From assembly GCF_900143085.1 (NCBI RefSeq), contig NZ_FRCZ01000001.1:992001-1056000 (forward strand): a stretch of DNA of 64,000 bases, given 5' to 3'. This DNA is from Gracilibacillus kekensis. Lineage in GTDB: Bacteria > Bacillota > Bacilli > Bacillales > Amphibacillaceae. The notes under the pieces were generated by a model. The model saw nothing but the letters and a program-made list of their open reading frames with translations. It made no database searches and was not told where the DNA came from. Both the position numbers and the translations under genes were made by a program. Shown in pieces: positions 39,778 to 48,634 of this stretch (position 1 is its first letter; the number at the start of each line of letters is the position of its first letter).

Positions 39778-39810
39778 AAAAAAAACCGAACAGTAAAGTT
39801 CGGTTTTTTT
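39778..39810. terminator. Bidirectional terminator between xylanase and mqo
   Basis: AAAAAACCGAAC pairs with GTTCGGTTTTTT around AGTAAA. Confidence 0.9.
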
Positions 39811-39811
39811 C

Positions 39812-41299
39812 TTATATTTCACGCTCTAGACCTAATGTATCAGATGTTGTTACGTGGATTTCTTCAATAAGCTCTGGATGATCTAACAGCCTTACGCCAT
39901 AAGAAGGAATCATTTTTTTGATTTTAGGCTCCCACTCTTTAATATGGTCCGGGAAACAGTTCTCCATTACTTCCAACATGACAGAAACGGCGGTAGAAGC
40001 ACCTGGAGACGCGCCTAACAATGCGGCAATCGAGCCATCTTCTGAGTTTACTACTTCAGTACCAAATTGCAGGGTCCCTTTTCCATCATCGGTATCTTTG
40101 ATTACTTGCACCCGTTGGCCTGCAACTACAATGTCCCAATCTTCACTTTTAGCATTTGGAACAAATTCTCGTAATTCTTCCATCCGCTGTTCTTTTGAGG
40201 ACATCACTTGTTCAATCAAATACTTGGTTAATGGCATGTTTTTGGCACCTGCTGATAACATTGTAAAGAGGTTATTCGGCTTAACTGAGCTAATCAAATC
40301 CAGCATTGATCCTGTTTTTAAAAACTTCGGTGAGAAGCCCGCATATGGTCCAAATAATAAAGATTTTTGATTATTAATAAACCTTGTATCAAGATGGGGC
40401 ACAGACATTGGAGGTGCTCCCACTTTTGCTTTGCCATATACTTTGGCATGGTGTTGCTCGATTACGTCAGGATTGTTACATGACAAAAAGAGACCACTCA
40501 CTGGAAAACCACCGATGTGTTTTCCTTCCGGTATTCCAGATTTCTGTAATAGATGGAGACTACCACCACCTGCTCCAAGAAAGACAAATTTGGCAGTATG
40601 TTGCTCCACATTCCCATTGTCGACATTACGTACTTTTACTTGCCATGAACCATCACTTGTCTGCGTGAGATTGTCCACTTGATGTTTATATTGGACATTG
40701 ACATTTTGCTCTTCTAAATGCTCAAATAACTTACGTGTTAATGCACCAAAATTAACGTCAGTGCCAGAGTCAATTTTGGTTGCGGCGATCGGTACACCTT
40801 GTTGTCTTTCCTGCATGATCAGTGGCATCCATTCCGTTAACTCTTTCGTATCCTCTGTATATTCCATTCCTTTAAACAAAGGGTTGCTCGCTAACGCTTC
40901 AAAGCGGTTTTTTAGAAAATTAACGTTCTTTTGTCCTTGGACAAGACTCATATGTGGTAAAGGCATAATAAAGTCTTGAGGATTACTTATTAGATTGCTA
41001 TTTACGAGATGCGCCCAAAACTGTTTGGAAACCTGGAATTCTTCATTGACCTTCAATGCTTTACTAATATCGATCGATCCGTCAGGCAGTTCTTTCGTGT
41101 AGTTGAGCTCACAAAGTGCGGAATGACCCGTCCCTGCATTATTCCATTCATTGGAGCTTTCCTCACCTGCACTTCCAAGCTTTTCAAACACAGTAATGTC
41201 CCAATCTGGCGCTAGTTCTTTTAACATCGATCCTAATGTCGCACTCATAATACCTGCACCTATTAAAATAACATCTGTCTGTTTATGTGTCTCACTCAT
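39812..41299 (-). CDS. mqo: Malate:quinone oxidoreductase
   Basis: The 495-residue membrane-associated flavoprotein oxidises malate to oxaloacetate and passes electrons to menaquinone. Evidence includes the N-terminal FAD motif [20 protein letters not shown], the [21 protein letters not shown] block that is diagnostic for Mqo, and the C-terminal [17 protein letters not shown]. Length is normal for the family. ATG at 41299 has AAGGTAACT upstream. The gene is alone on its transcript, and its 5' region (41300-41621) holds several hairpins. Confidence 0.96.
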   Translation of the reverse strand: MSETHKQTDVILIGAGIMSATLGSMLKELAPDWDITVFEKLGSAGEESSNEWNNAGTGHSALCELNYTKELPDGSIDISKALKVNEEFQVSKQFWAHLVNSNLISNPQDFIMPLPHMSLVQGQKNVNFLKNRFEALASNPLFKGMEYTEDTKELTEWMPLIMQERQQGVPIAATKIDSGTDVNFGALTRKLFEHLEEQNVNVQYKHQVDNLTQTSDGSWQVKVRNVDNGNVEQHTAKFVFLGAGGGSLHLLQKSGIPEGKHIGGFPVSGLFLSCNNPDVIEQHHAKVYGKAKVGAPPMSVPHLDTRFINNQKSLLFGPYAGFSPKFLKTGSMLDLISSVKPNNLFTMLSAGAKNMPLTKYLIEQVMSSKEQRMEELREFVPNAKSEDWDIVVAGQRVQVIKDTDDGKGTLQFGTEVVNSEDGSIAALLGASPGASTAVSVMLEVMENCFPDHIKEWEPKIKKMIPSYGVRLLDHPELIEEIHVTTSDTLGLEREI

Positions 41300-41366
41300 A
41301 GTTACCTTCCTTATATAAATAGATTTGTAGATTTTTTATCCGTTTTCATATTATTAACATGTAAAT

Positions 41367-41406
41367 AAACACCTATAACTATTATATATCAGTTACAGGT
41401 GTTTTT
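41367..41406. other. Hairpin in the mqo/doxX divergent region (terminator-like)
   Basis: AAACACCTATAACT (41367-41380) pairs with AGTTACAGGTGTTT (41391-41404) with one mismatch and a T-run on the right. No gene on the plus strand ends nearby, so its role as a terminator is unclear. Confidence 0.5.
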
Positions 41407-41418
41407 AAAGCTGGGCAT

Positions 41419-41449
41419 CGTAAATAATGTCACTTATTGACATTTTACG
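41419..41449. other. Interrupted inverted repeat in the mqo/doxX divergent region
   Basis: CGTAAA and ATGTCA on the left pair with TGACAT and TTTACG on the right, separated by a 2-base bulge and a CTTAT loop. It could be an operator or leader hairpin. Confidence 0.45.
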
Positions 41450-41557
41450 CAAAGGGTTTATACGTGATTTTCTTCTGAAAAATTTAATCTATTTAGCATA
41501 GTTTGTCCAATTACCTGCATATATATTAAGTGAGATTTCTTTCAATTGGTATCGAAG

Positions 41558-41597
41558 CTTATCAGGAGGCTTAGCGTCTGATGTTCACTCTGATAAG
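41558..41597 (+). other. Leader hairpin upstream of doxX
   Basis: CTTATCAG (41558-41565) pairs perfectly with CTGATAAG (41590-41597). The 24-base loop contains GGAGGCTTAGCG. It lies 25 bases before the start codon and has no T-run. Confidence 0.4.
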
Positions 41598-41621
41598 TAA
41601 TAAACAATAAGGAGAATGTTT

Positions 41622-41978
41622 ATGACTAAGCCTGTATCATCCCATCAACTTATTAGATATGTAGTCGGCTATGTCTTTATCACCTCTGCTCTTATGAAAT
41701 TGGTGATTAGTGATTTCACTGGTGTGTTTGCTAATCTTGGCATACCTTCCCCTGAAATAACAGTATTAATTGTTGGTATTACTGAATTAATAGCAGGTCT
41801 CTTTATCATTTTTAATTATTATGTGAAAAGGGCCGTCATTCCATTACTAATCATTATAATTGCTGCAATTATTCTTACAAAAATTCCTATACTTTATTCT
41901 GGGATATTTCAATTTGCATTTGAAGCGAGATTAGATATTGTGATGCTTTTTCTACTCTATATTCTTTGGAAAAAGTAA
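41622..41978 (+). CDS. DoxX-family membrane protein
   Basis: The 118-residue protein has four hydrophobic helices. The first contains VGYVFITSALMKL, and the second IPSPEITVLIVGITELIAGLFII, a pattern of DoxX/DoxD-like proteins. The best characterised relatives take part in thiol or quinone redox systems. The role here is unknown. AAGGAG lies 7 bases before ATG at 41622. It is monocistronic, with a clear terminator at 42006-42040, and transcribed away from mqo. Confidence 0.8.
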   Translation: MTKPVSSHQLIRYVVGYVFITSALMKLVISDFTGVFANLGIPSPEITVLIVGITELIAGLFIIFNYYVKRAVIPLLIIIIAAIILTKIPILYSGIFQFAFEARLDIVMLFLLYILWKK

Positions 41979-42005
41979 CATTACCTCTCTTATTAGCTAG
42001 ATTAA

Positions 42006-42040
42006 AAAAGAACTCTTTGATTGAAAGGGTTCTTTTTGTT
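42006..42040 (+). terminator. Terminator of doxX
   Basis: AAAAGAACTCTTT pairs with AAAGGGTTCTTTT (one wobble) and is followed by TTGTT. Confidence 0.8.
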
Positions 42041-42076
42041 AAAGCCTACTTGAACCAATTGTGCGAGATTCTAAGA

Positions 42077-42940
42077 CTATAAAGTCGCTTTCCATGCTTC
42101 ATAAAATTCCTTTACCGTTGAATACCGATCCTCTCTATTCCTTTCAACAGCCTTTTGGGCCACTTTATATAACTTATCGCCTGCCTCCCATTTATGAAGT
42201 GAATGATCCATTTCACCACCAACTAAGCCAAAAGCAATCGCCCCCATATTATACACATTAGTGATCGAATCAATCGGAGCTCCAAGCTGATATTCCTCTG
42301 GAGATTTAAACCTCTTTGATCCCCAAAAATCCCCTAAATCATTTACAGAAGGTGACTTTCTGTAGAAGTCGATGTCACATATTTTCACTTCATCACGCTT
42401 AAAATCATATAAAATGCTGCCATCATAGAAATCTACCGCAACATAGCCTTGAGATTCCACAAAGGTATGAAACGCAAAAATTTTATCTAGGACGTATAGA
42501 CGTTTATTTATATCCAAACTTTTAAAACGGTAATATGGAGAATCTGGATGTGTGTACTTATCCTTTCCACTAAACAACCAATGCGGATGTAGGCATTCCC
42601 CAGCAAACCACTCAAAGACTGCCGCATAACCATTTGCAACAGGAAACTGATCAACTAATTGGATTAAGCTAGAATGCTCTAGCTTTCGATAAATCGGAAT
42701 AGCATCCATTAAACGTTTTACTGCTTCATTTGGATCACCTGAAAAATCAGTAGGTTTAGCTCCAGCATATTTAACGAAAAAAGTACCATTATTATTCTTT
42801 ACACCGAAACTAATATTTCCGGAATCTTGTTGGTCAAATACGCAAAATACATTTCCCACGTTCTCTAACCACTGAAAATCATGATTTTCTTTCAACTTGA
42901 AGCTAATATCATTGATTTTTAAAGATACTATTTGTTTCAT
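42077..42940 (-). CDS. Protein-kinase-fold protein (Ser/Thr-kinase-like)
   Basis: The 287-residue protein has a recognisable kinase lobe order. A nucleotide lysine lies in GTFFVKYAG, the catalytic loop is VAVDFYDGSILYDF (Asp present, HRD reduced to VDF), and the metal site is ICDIDFY (DFG replaced by DID). A C-lobe segment resembling APE and helix F is SPEEYQLGAPIDSITNVYNMGAIAF, then NREDRYSTVKEFYEAW. The changes suggest a small-molecule or atypical kinase. ATG at 42940 has AAGGAGG upstream. No neighbour indicates a substrate. Confidence 0.8.
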   Translation of the reverse strand: MKQIVSLKINDISFKLKENHDFQWLENVGNVFCVFDQQDSGNISFGVKNNNGTFFVKYAGAKPTDFSGDPNEAVKRLMDAIPIYRKLEHSSLIQLVDQFPVANGYAAVFEWFAGECLHPHWLFSGKDKYTHPDSPYYRFKSLDINKRLYVLDKIFAFHTFVESQGYVAVDFYDGSILYDFKRDEVKICDIDFYRKSPSVNDLGDFWGSKRFKSPEEYQLGAPIDSITNVYNMGAIAFGLVGGEMDHSLHKWEAGDKLYKVAQKAVERNREDRYSTVKEFYEAWKATL

Positions 42941-43149
42941 ACAGCCTCCTTATAAGCAACATTATTTAAATGGACATAATAATTATTTATTCCAATCCTC
43001 CGACAACATGCCACAAATAACATGGTTTAAATAATGGTCAGACAGACAATCTGCTTGTCTAATACAACCTTTCTGTACATGGCTTAATCATCTCAGAATG
43101 GATCTGCTTTTTTAATTTTTTGTTTAAACATAATTCCACCTCTTCACTT

Positions 43150-43707
43150 TTATAGATCAAATTTACTTTTAACCATTTCGGCAACTTCTTCTGCTTGTAA
43201 ATTAGTATTATTTATTTTTAAATAATTTTCTTGTTCGATTTCTCCCTCTTCTGAATTTAACCGGAGCGTATCTAAAGAACTCAGTAAGTGCTCTTCCGAC
43301 TGTTCGATATTTCTTTTACTTGGTTTTTGTTCCAGTCTGTTAGTTGTTTTATTCCTTCTGAGCCTTTCATCTAAATCCGCTTCCAATTCAACATAAAATA
43401 TCTCTGCTCCTTGAGAACGAAATATCTCCGTAAACTTACTGACATGATCCCAATCTTCCTTTTTGTTTAAGGCCCATACAAAGGTAAAAATCATCCCATA
43501 CTGATCACTTTTTGAAAAAGATTGGAATATTTCTTCACGAAACAACGTGGATAACCTCCACATTTCAGGGTTAAATCCAAAAAAAGGTTCAAGTAATTCA
43601 ATTGTCATATGGTTATGTAAAAGCTTTAAATCTGTAATTTTTGATAACTCTTGGCCTACCGTCATTTTCCCCACTGCTTGTGGGCCAAATATTAGAACAA
43701 ACTTCAT
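43150..43707 (-). CDS. P-loop NTPase, small-kinase-like
   Basis: The 185-residue protein opens with a Walker A motif, FGPQAVGKMTVG (residues 7-18). It has an RRNKTTNRLEQKPS segment that looks like a lid or substrate-binding region. The overall size and layout are those of shikimate/gluconate/nucleoside-kinase-type AAA proteins of unknown substrate. Only the phosphate-binding loop is certain. ATG at 43707 has a GGGGGAT-type ribosome binding site. About 145 bases separate it from the upstream hydrolase gene on the same strand. Confidence 0.75.
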   Translation of the reverse strand: MKFVLIFGPQAVGKMTVGQELSKITDLKLLHNHMTIELLEPFFGFNPEMWRLSTLFREEIFQSFSKSDQYGMIFTFVWALNKKEDWDHVSKFTEIFRSQGAEIFYVELEADLDERLRRNKTTNRLEQKPSKRNIEQSEEHLLSSLDTLRLNSEEGEIEQENYLKINNTNLQAEEVAEMVKSKFDL

Positions 43708-43851
43708 TTGGTATCCCCCTGTTTTCCCTCATTTACACGGAAATTCGTACCCTTTATAATTAAACACATATACTCTAGTATCCTTCACCACAGCCGACAT
43801 ACGTTTTCTACAACTGAAAAATTTAAAATACTTCCTTATGTGGATCTCCTT

Positions 43852-44784
43852 TTACCATTTAGATGCTTCATACTCAAATGAAGCACCTAGCTGACTATCG
43901 ATCATTTCATAATTGTTGCTTAAAAACTGCTTTATTTCTACGTTCATTTTCTCTAAGTATGCTTCAGATGGAAAATGTCCCATATCATAGCTCTTAAAGG
44001 CTGTTAAATTCGGGATGATTTCTTGGGTTCTACTACGTAATTTATTTTCTGGAAAGAAAACATCCTTTAAGCCAGCTATAACTAAAGTTGGCGCCTTAAA
44101 ATTCTCTAATTCTTTTTTATCAGTCAACTTTGGCATATCTTGTTCTAATTTAACATGTTGGAATACATCACCGATTATTTGTTTATCTATATCTTTCATA
44201 CTGTTAGCGGACATTTTATCTGCTATGGCTTGGAGGTGTTTCTCAGATGAAGTGATGTTATATAAGGCGAGTGGGCGCAAGATGTCTTTTATCATTTTCA
44301 GTTTAGAGCCTAGTTTTATTCCTGCTGGTGATACCAAAACGGCACAATCGATTTTCTCTGGTAAAAAGGTGGCTAATCGTAAAATAATACCTCCACCATA
44401 CGATGGTCCGATAAAGGCACATCGTTCGATTTGAAAAAAGTTCATTAACTCTTCTATCCACTGTGCAAAGCTATGATTCTTTGCGGAAATTCTATTCTCT
44501 GCACTAAATCCTGGATGTCCTATGGTGTCTGGTGCATATATTCTATAATGCTTAGCTAATGGGGTAAACCAGGTAAGTGTCATGGGGTTAATGCAATTTC
44601 CACCTTGAAAGATGAAAATTGGTTTTCCTTGTGGTGGTCCTGCTACAAGAACATGCGTTTTTCCATAACTTGTGTCTACATATTTTCTTTCGACATCGAA
44701 GGGAAGTGTTTCTAAATATGCTTCATATTTTTGGCTAAGTATTCTTTTTCCTTCTTTACTTTTGTATATCGTTTTTTCTTCCAT
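43852..44784 (-). CDS. Alpha/beta hydrolase
   Basis: The 310-residue alpha/beta hydrolase-fold protein has a HGG-like oxyanion segment (PIFIFQGGNCINPM) and the nucleophile elbow FIGPSYGGGI (GxSxGG). A late Asp in AGLKDVFFPENKLR and a C-terminal His in DMGHFPSEAYLEK complete the triad. There is no signal peptide, so it is cytoplasmic. The substrate is unknown. AGAGGTG precedes ATG at 44784. A long inverted repeat directly upstream suggests specific repression. Confidence 0.85.
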   Translation of the reverse strand: MEEKTIYKSKEGKRILSQKYEAYLETLPFDVERKYVDTSYGKTHVLVAGPPQGKPIFIFQGGNCINPMTLTWFTPLAKHYRIYAPDTIGHPGFSAENRISAKNHSFAQWIEELMNFFQIERCAFIGPSYGGGIILRLATFLPEKIDCAVLVSPAGIKLGSKLKMIKDILRPLALYNITSSEKHLQAIADKMSANSMKDIDKQIIGDVFQHVKLEQDMPKLTDKKELENFKAPTLVIAGLKDVFFPENKLRSRTQEIIPNLTAFKSYDMGHFPSEAYLEKMNVEIKQFLSNNYEMIDSQLGASFEYEASKW

Positions 44785-44802
44785 TTGACACCTCTATATT
44801 CA

Positions 44803-44837
44803 TAATAATATGGTAAAATAATAATACCATAATATTA
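44803..44837 (-). promoter_or_regulatory. Long operator-like inverted repeat before the hydrolase gene
   Basis: Two 13-bp arms, TAATAATATGGTA (44803-44815) and TACCATAATATTA (44825-44837), match at 12 of 13 positions around a 9-bp spacer. The 35-bp site lies 19 bases from the start codon, with no T-run, so an operator is more likely than a terminator. Confidence 0.6.
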
Positions 44838-44866
44838 CACTATAGCTAGTCTTTTCTATGTAAACA

Positions 44867-45412
44867 TTAATTACCGTTAGCTGATTTTTTTGACATGTGG
44901 AATAGTACATGCTCTTTTAAAGGACTGCTCTCCTCAACATTTGGGTGATTAAATCTCCCAGCAAAACTCATCCCTATTTTTTTCATTACGTTTATGGAAG
45001 GCTTGTTCACTTCAGCTGTAAAACTGTAAATATCACTAAAACCTAATTCGCTCTGTCCATAGTGCAAACATGCTGTTGCTCCCTCGGTTGCATATCCTTT
45101 CCCCCATGCTTCTTTTTTTAATCGCCATCCAATTTCCACACATGGTGTAAAATCCGCCTTAAATGTGGCTCTATGAAAACCAATAAAACCGATAAATTCT
45201 TTAGTTTCTTTTACCTCAACAGCATATAAGCCAAATCCACATTCGCTAAATTCAGAAATAATCGATCTATAGAACTCATATGTTTTTTTATTTGATAATG
45301 TTTTAGGAAAATACCTCATAACCTTTTCGTCTGCATTTAGTTCGCAAAATGGCTGTAAATCCGATTCCTTCCAGTCTCGTAATTGTAATCTTGATGTTTT
45401 TACATATATCAT
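44867..45412 (-). CDS. GNAT N-acetyltransferase (RimJ/RimL-like)
   Basis: The 181-residue GNAT domain has the typical beginning [20 protein letters not shown], a substrate strand [11 protein letters not shown], the acetyl-CoA loop [14 protein letters not shown] and the C-terminal [13 protein letters not shown]. It matches the RimJ/RimL-type group, which acetylates ribosomal proteins or small amines. The specific acceptor is unknown. AGGAG lies 9 bases before ATG at 45412. It is divergent from the ykuD-like gene. Confidence 0.88.
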   Translation of the reverse strand: MIYVKTSRLQLRDWKESDLQPFCELNADEKVMRYFPKTLSNKKTYEFYRSIISEFSECGFGLYAVEVKETKEFIGFIGFHRATFKADFTPCVEIGWRLKKEAWGKGYATEGATACLHYGQSELGFSDIYSFTAEVNKPSINVMKKIGMSFAGRFNHPNVEESSPLKEHVLFHMSKKSANGN

Positions 45413-45496
45413 TTTTCACAACTCCTAAGAATCACTTTTTATAATTTTCATAGAATGTATTATATGACAGCTAAAACCTATTTGGAGGTGTTTAAA

Positions 45497-45991
45497 CTGC
45501 TTCATACTGTTAAGCAAGGTGAAACTCTTTATCAGATATCACAAGATTATCGGACACCACTATCGGTGATTATAAGTGCTAATCCAACTATAAATCCAAA
45601 TATCATATATCCAGGCCAAACCATTGTTATTCCTGGTTTCCCACAGCCTGAAACGATTCCTTATCAAATCGAGGTCTCTGTTAACAATCGCACTCTAAGG
45701 TTACTCAAAGATGGTGTAGTGCAAAAACAGTATCCCATTGCTGTTGGCAGCATACTACATGGAACACCTGTCGGAAATTTTATTATTATAAACAAGGCGC
45801 CTAACCCTGGAGGACCTTTCGGAACAATGTGGATGAGTCTATCTAAAGAACATTACGGGATTCACGGAACAAATGACCCTAGTTCAATTGGTAAAGCGGT
45901 ATCAAGAGGATGTATCCGAATGTATAACAAAGATGTGGAAGAATTAGCAAGTATTGTCCCGATTGGAACATCTGTTATTATCCATCCTTGA
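45497..45991 (+). CDS. ykuD: L,D-transpeptidase with LysM domain (YkuD-like), CTG start
   Basis: The enzyme forms 3-3 peptidoglycan cross-links. It has a LysM domain (residues 1-48; [19 protein letters not shown]) and a YkuD catalytic domain with [29 protein letters not shown], containing the catalytic Cys and His. Starting at CTG 45497 gives 164 residues, which is also the length of B. subtilis YkuD. It also gives GGAGGTG 6 bases upstream. An in-frame ATG at 45455 would add an unrelated tail before this ribosome binding site. The non-AUG start is therefore the best fit. Confidence 0.88.
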   Translation: MLHTVKQGETLYQISQDYRTPLSVIISANPTINPNIIYPGQTIVIPGFPQPETIPYQIEVSVNNRTLRLLKDGVVQKQYPIAVGSILHGTPVGNFIIINKAPNPGGPFGTMWMSLSKEHYGIHGTNDPSSIGKAVSRGCIRMYNKDVEELASIVPIGTSVIIHP

Positions 45992-45994
45992 CAG

Positions 45995-46025
45995 GGGCGA
46001 GAGGACATCTCTTCGTCCCTTTTTT
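45995..46025 (+). terminator. Terminator of the ykuD-like gene
   Basis: GGGGCGAGAG pairs with CTCTTCGTCCC and runs into TTTTTT. Confidence 0.85.
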
Positions 46026-46160
46026 CAGTACTGGTGACTTTGCAATTACTGTGCTAGACAAGCTGAAAGTTACATCATTTTAAAGATGTTTTTATATTTG
46101 ATACGGTGTCTTTATGTTACTTAATTGGTGACACCTGTTAAATAAGCTATTTACATTATA

Positions 46161-46194
46161 CAAAAGATGACGATAGTTATCACACTACCGTCAT
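46161..46194 (-). terminator. Terminator of the basic hypothetical gene
   Basis: On the minus strand ATGACGGTAG pairs with CTATCGTCAT (one wobble) and is followed by CTTTTG. Confidence 0.7.
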
Positions 46195-46547
46195 TAATCC
46201 CGATATCTGTAAACATTTCTCCGAGCGTTCCTCGGTCTTACTCTCTTTTCCGGTATGGTCTTCTTTACCGGTTTTTTTTTCTTAACAAATTTACGAACTG
46301 CGGTATCAATTAAATCTTCTAAAGGTATCTTTTCTACCAGGGAACCGAGCGTAAATTCCGTTTCAGTAGACGTTGTACCTTCAGATTCTATCTTTTCATC
46401 CTCTTTTTCCTGAGTTTTTAGTTTCTCTAACTCTTGTTGGATAAACTCCTTCCATTCCAAGTCATTGGCCTGTTCTGAAACGGATGGAGACACCTCTTCT
46501 TCTGTTGAAGATCGGAATCTTTTTCTTTTCCTTCGTTTCTGCTCCAC
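46194..46547 (-). CDS. Highly charged hypothetical protein at the cluster edge
   Basis: The 117-residue protein has basic ends (MEQKRRKRKRFRSS and VKKKKPVKKTIPEKRVRPR) and an acidic, helix-prone middle (EFIQQELEKLKTQEKEDEK). A short conserved-looking segment, FTLGSLVEKIPLEDLID, follows. The composition is low-complexity and unlike an enzyme. It could bind nucleic acid or act as a structural/spore-type protein. I do not recognise a family. The start is GTG at 46547, with GGGAGGT 9 bases upstream. It is divergent from the next gene and may belong to the cluster that follows. Confidence 0.65.
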   Translation of the reverse strand: MEQKRRKRKRFRSSTEEEVSPSVSEQANDLEWKEFIQQELEKLKTQEKEDEKIESEGTTSTETEFTLGSLVEKIPLEDLIDTAVRKFVKKKKPVKKTIPEKRVRPRNARRNVYRYRD

Positions 46548-46718
46548 TGGTTAGAGACCTCCCTTATAATATAAATTTTAATTACTCTCCATATATTTAT
46601 GATACTGAGGCGTCCTTTCTTGGACGTGAGTGGAATTCATTAAATAATAGTCCTTCACCTATATGACCCGGGATATTTATTCATATACTGAACCATGTAG
46701 AGATGGGGTGAACGTTGA

Positions 46719-47159
46719 ATGAATATTAAAAAACTAGACTTTAGAGATAAGATACTATACATTCTCGGCATGAGTCTGTGCGGTGTTATTACTTTTGTGG
46801 TAGTAGCAGGGGTTATTGCTGCTTTGTTCGTTCCAGCCAGCGAGACGGGGAGGAAGAAGAGAAAGTCAGCTGCTATTCCTGTTGAAGACGATGAGATGGA
46901 CAACACCAATCCTTTTTTTACGAAATTCAAGCAAAGTTTTAGACGCTTTACCTTTTATTATATGACCTCGGTTAAAGAAGGAGCAGATCTGGCAAAAGAT
47001 GATATTGTCGAAGCGGTAGAAGAACGTGATCCTGCAGCAGATCGCCTCACAGAGAAATTCCTTGCTGCTGTACAAAAAGGAGTAAAGCATGCTGGTGTAG
47101 AAATGATTGTTTTTGGTATCGATATGTTTGAAAAAATGAACAAGTCTGGAGATAAATAA
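46719..47159 (+). CDS. Membrane-anchored helical protein, paralogue of the protein at 52736
   Basis: The 146-residue protein has an N-terminal transmembrane helix (about 11-34; ILGMSLCGVITFVVVAGVIA), a basic Lys/Arg stretch and a helical cytoplasmic domain. Its C-terminal part (EGADLAKDDIVEAVEE, then AAVQKGVKHAGVEMIVFGID) aligns with the small protein at 52736-52984 (TGATRISDEMNHAVRG, then TSLRNGAIAAGQEMMVSGVE), so the two appear paralogous. This copy has the membrane anchor and the other does not. Function is unknown. ATG at 46719 follows GGGGTGAACGTTGA. Confidence 0.7.
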   Translation: MNIKKLDFRDKILYILGMSLCGVITFVVVAGVIAALFVPASETGRKKRKSAAIPVEDDEMDNTNPFFTKFKQSFRRFTFYYMTSVKEGADLAKDDIVEAVEERDPAADRLTEKFLAAVQKGVKHAGVEMIVFGIDMFEKMNKSGDK

Positions 47160-47210
47160 GAAAGCCTGCCAGTGTGTAGTCACTGTCCAGGCCAGCGTTT
47201 CAAGAGTTAC

Positions 47211-47777
47211 TTACTCTTTCTTAAGCTCTTGCTCCAGACGATGGCTGATCAAATTGGGGTGATAATATTCAAGCATCTGAATTCCTGGAGAACGTCCGAA
47301 ATAAATATAGTATCTTTTATAAGGAAGTCGTTGGTCTGGATTAGCAAATTGGATGGTAACGGGACGCTGGAATAAGTCTGTCGTGTCTGTTTCGTTGATG
47401 AATCCCGAGTCCAACACCTTGCGAAAAGTACGAACACTGAGGGAGTTGATCGCTTTGCCAATGCCTTCTTGCTGATGCGCGAGGCTTTCATATAAAGCTT
47501 TTGGTACATGCTTTGAGTAGACGAGGGCTATGTTATGTGACACAACTAACCGACTTTCTTCACCAACTAAAATGGATTCCCGAATATAATAGGGTCCTCC
47601 TGACGATTGACCCAGCAGATTCACATCTTCATTAGCTATTTGTTCTTGTCGGATCACCTCTACTCTAACTTTTTCATTTAATAACGTTTCGAGTATATCC
47701 GTAGTTCGACCATCGGTAACTAATAAAAGGTCGAATAATAAACGTTGCAGCACTCGTTCTACATGGGAGTCTCTCAT
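47211..47777 (-). CDS. Chorismate lyase-like (DUF98 / Rv2949c-type) protein
   Basis: The 188-residue protein matches the DUF98 pattern of mycobacterial Rv2949c, which releases pyruvate from chorismate to give 4-hydroxybenzoate. Shared features are an opening FDLLLVTDGRTTDILETLLN, the IRQEQI and YIRESILVG strands, and GIGKAINSLSVRTFRKVLD (compare the PLG...ETF segment of Rv2949c). A late YYIYFGRSPGIQMLEYY is also shared. The assignment is by motif memory. GGGAGGTG precedes ATG at 47777. It is the last gene of the minus-strand run that includes DAHP synthase and two ligases. Confidence 0.7.
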   Translation of the reverse strand: MRDSHVERVLQRLLFDLLLVTDGRTTDILETLLNEKVRVEVIRQEQIANEDVNLLGQSSGGPYYIRESILVGEESRLVVSHNIALVYSKHVPKALYESLAHQQEGIGKAINSLSVRTFRKVLDSGFINETDTTDLFQRPVTIQFANPDQRLPYKRYYIYFGRSPGIQMLEYYHPNLISHRLEQELKKE

Positions 47778-47809
47778 CCCTTCACCTCCCTTCATCAGAC
47801 CAGTTAGGC

Positions 47810-48634
47810 TTAAAGGAATAAATTAGAATCCATGAGTCCCTGCCAAAAGCTATTGAATTCGTTGATGTCGATTTGCTGCTTTGCGTCTGAAAGAGCTACC
47901 GGAGGATTTGGGTGAACTTCCACCATCACCCCATCTGCACCAGCAGCAAGAGCTGCTTTCGCACAAGGTAATAAAATATCTTTTCTTCCAGTCGAGTGAC
48001 TGACATCTGCAAATACTGGAAGGTGGGTCTCCTTTTTTAAAATGGGGACTGCGGAAATATCAAGCGTATTGCGGGTGGCTTTTTCAAAAGTACGAATACC
48101 ACGTTCGATTAACATAACCTGATCATTTCCTTGATCCAAAATATATTCTGCCGCGAGCTTAAACTCCTCCAATGTAGCAGAGGCACCACGTTTTAATAAT
48201 ACAGGCTTCTTACTTTGACCAACGGCTTTCAATAGCTCAAAGTTCTGCATGTTTCTTGCGCCTATTTGAAATATATCGATATATTTTGATGCGATATCGA
48301 TTTTATCTGGACTCATAATTTCACTAATCGTGACCATATCGGTTTCATCTGCGACCTGTTTCATTATTTTTAATCCGTCTTCACCTAGTCCTTGGAAGTC
48401 ATAAGGAGATGTTCTCGGTTTGAAAGCTCCGCCACGTAAAACCGTTACACCCTTTTTCTTTAAAGCGGAAGCAACTGTTAAAAGCTGATCTCTTGATTCA
48501 ACAGAACAGGGACCAGCGATCAGAATAGGTGTCGAACCACCAAAAACAGCTTGCTTCACTTTAATAACCGTATCGTCATTTTTATGGTCACGACTTACGA
48601 GAAGCCGTGGTTTCCCTTGTTGATTGCTCATCAT
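47810..48634 (-). CDS. DAHP synthase (3-deoxy-7-phosphoheptulonate synthase), AroF/AroG-beta type without chorismate mutase domain
   Basis: The enzyme condenses phosphoenolpyruvate and erythrose 4-phosphate in the first step of the shikimate pathway. The 274 residues contain the family motifs [63 protein letters not shown] and [13 protein letters not shown]. The N-terminus before the barrel is only about 30 residues. The chorismate-mutase regulatory domain fused in B. subtilis AroA is absent, so feedback control is probably different. ATG at 48634 overlaps the stop of the upstream ligase (TGATG), which supports translational coupling. Confidence 0.93.
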   Translation of the reverse strand: MMSNQQGKPRLLVSRDHKNDDTVIKVKQAVFGGSTPILIAGPCSVESRDQLLTVASALKKKGVTVLRGGAFKPRTSPYDFQGLGEDGLKIMKQVADETDMVTISEIMSPDKIDIASKYIDIFQIGARNMQNFELLKAVGQSKKPVLLKRGASATLEEFKLAAEYILDQGNDQVMLIERGIRTFEKATRNTLDISAVPILKKETHLPVFADVSHSTGRKDILLPCAKAALAAGADGVMVEVHPNPPVALSDAKQQIDINEFNSFWQGLMDSNLFL

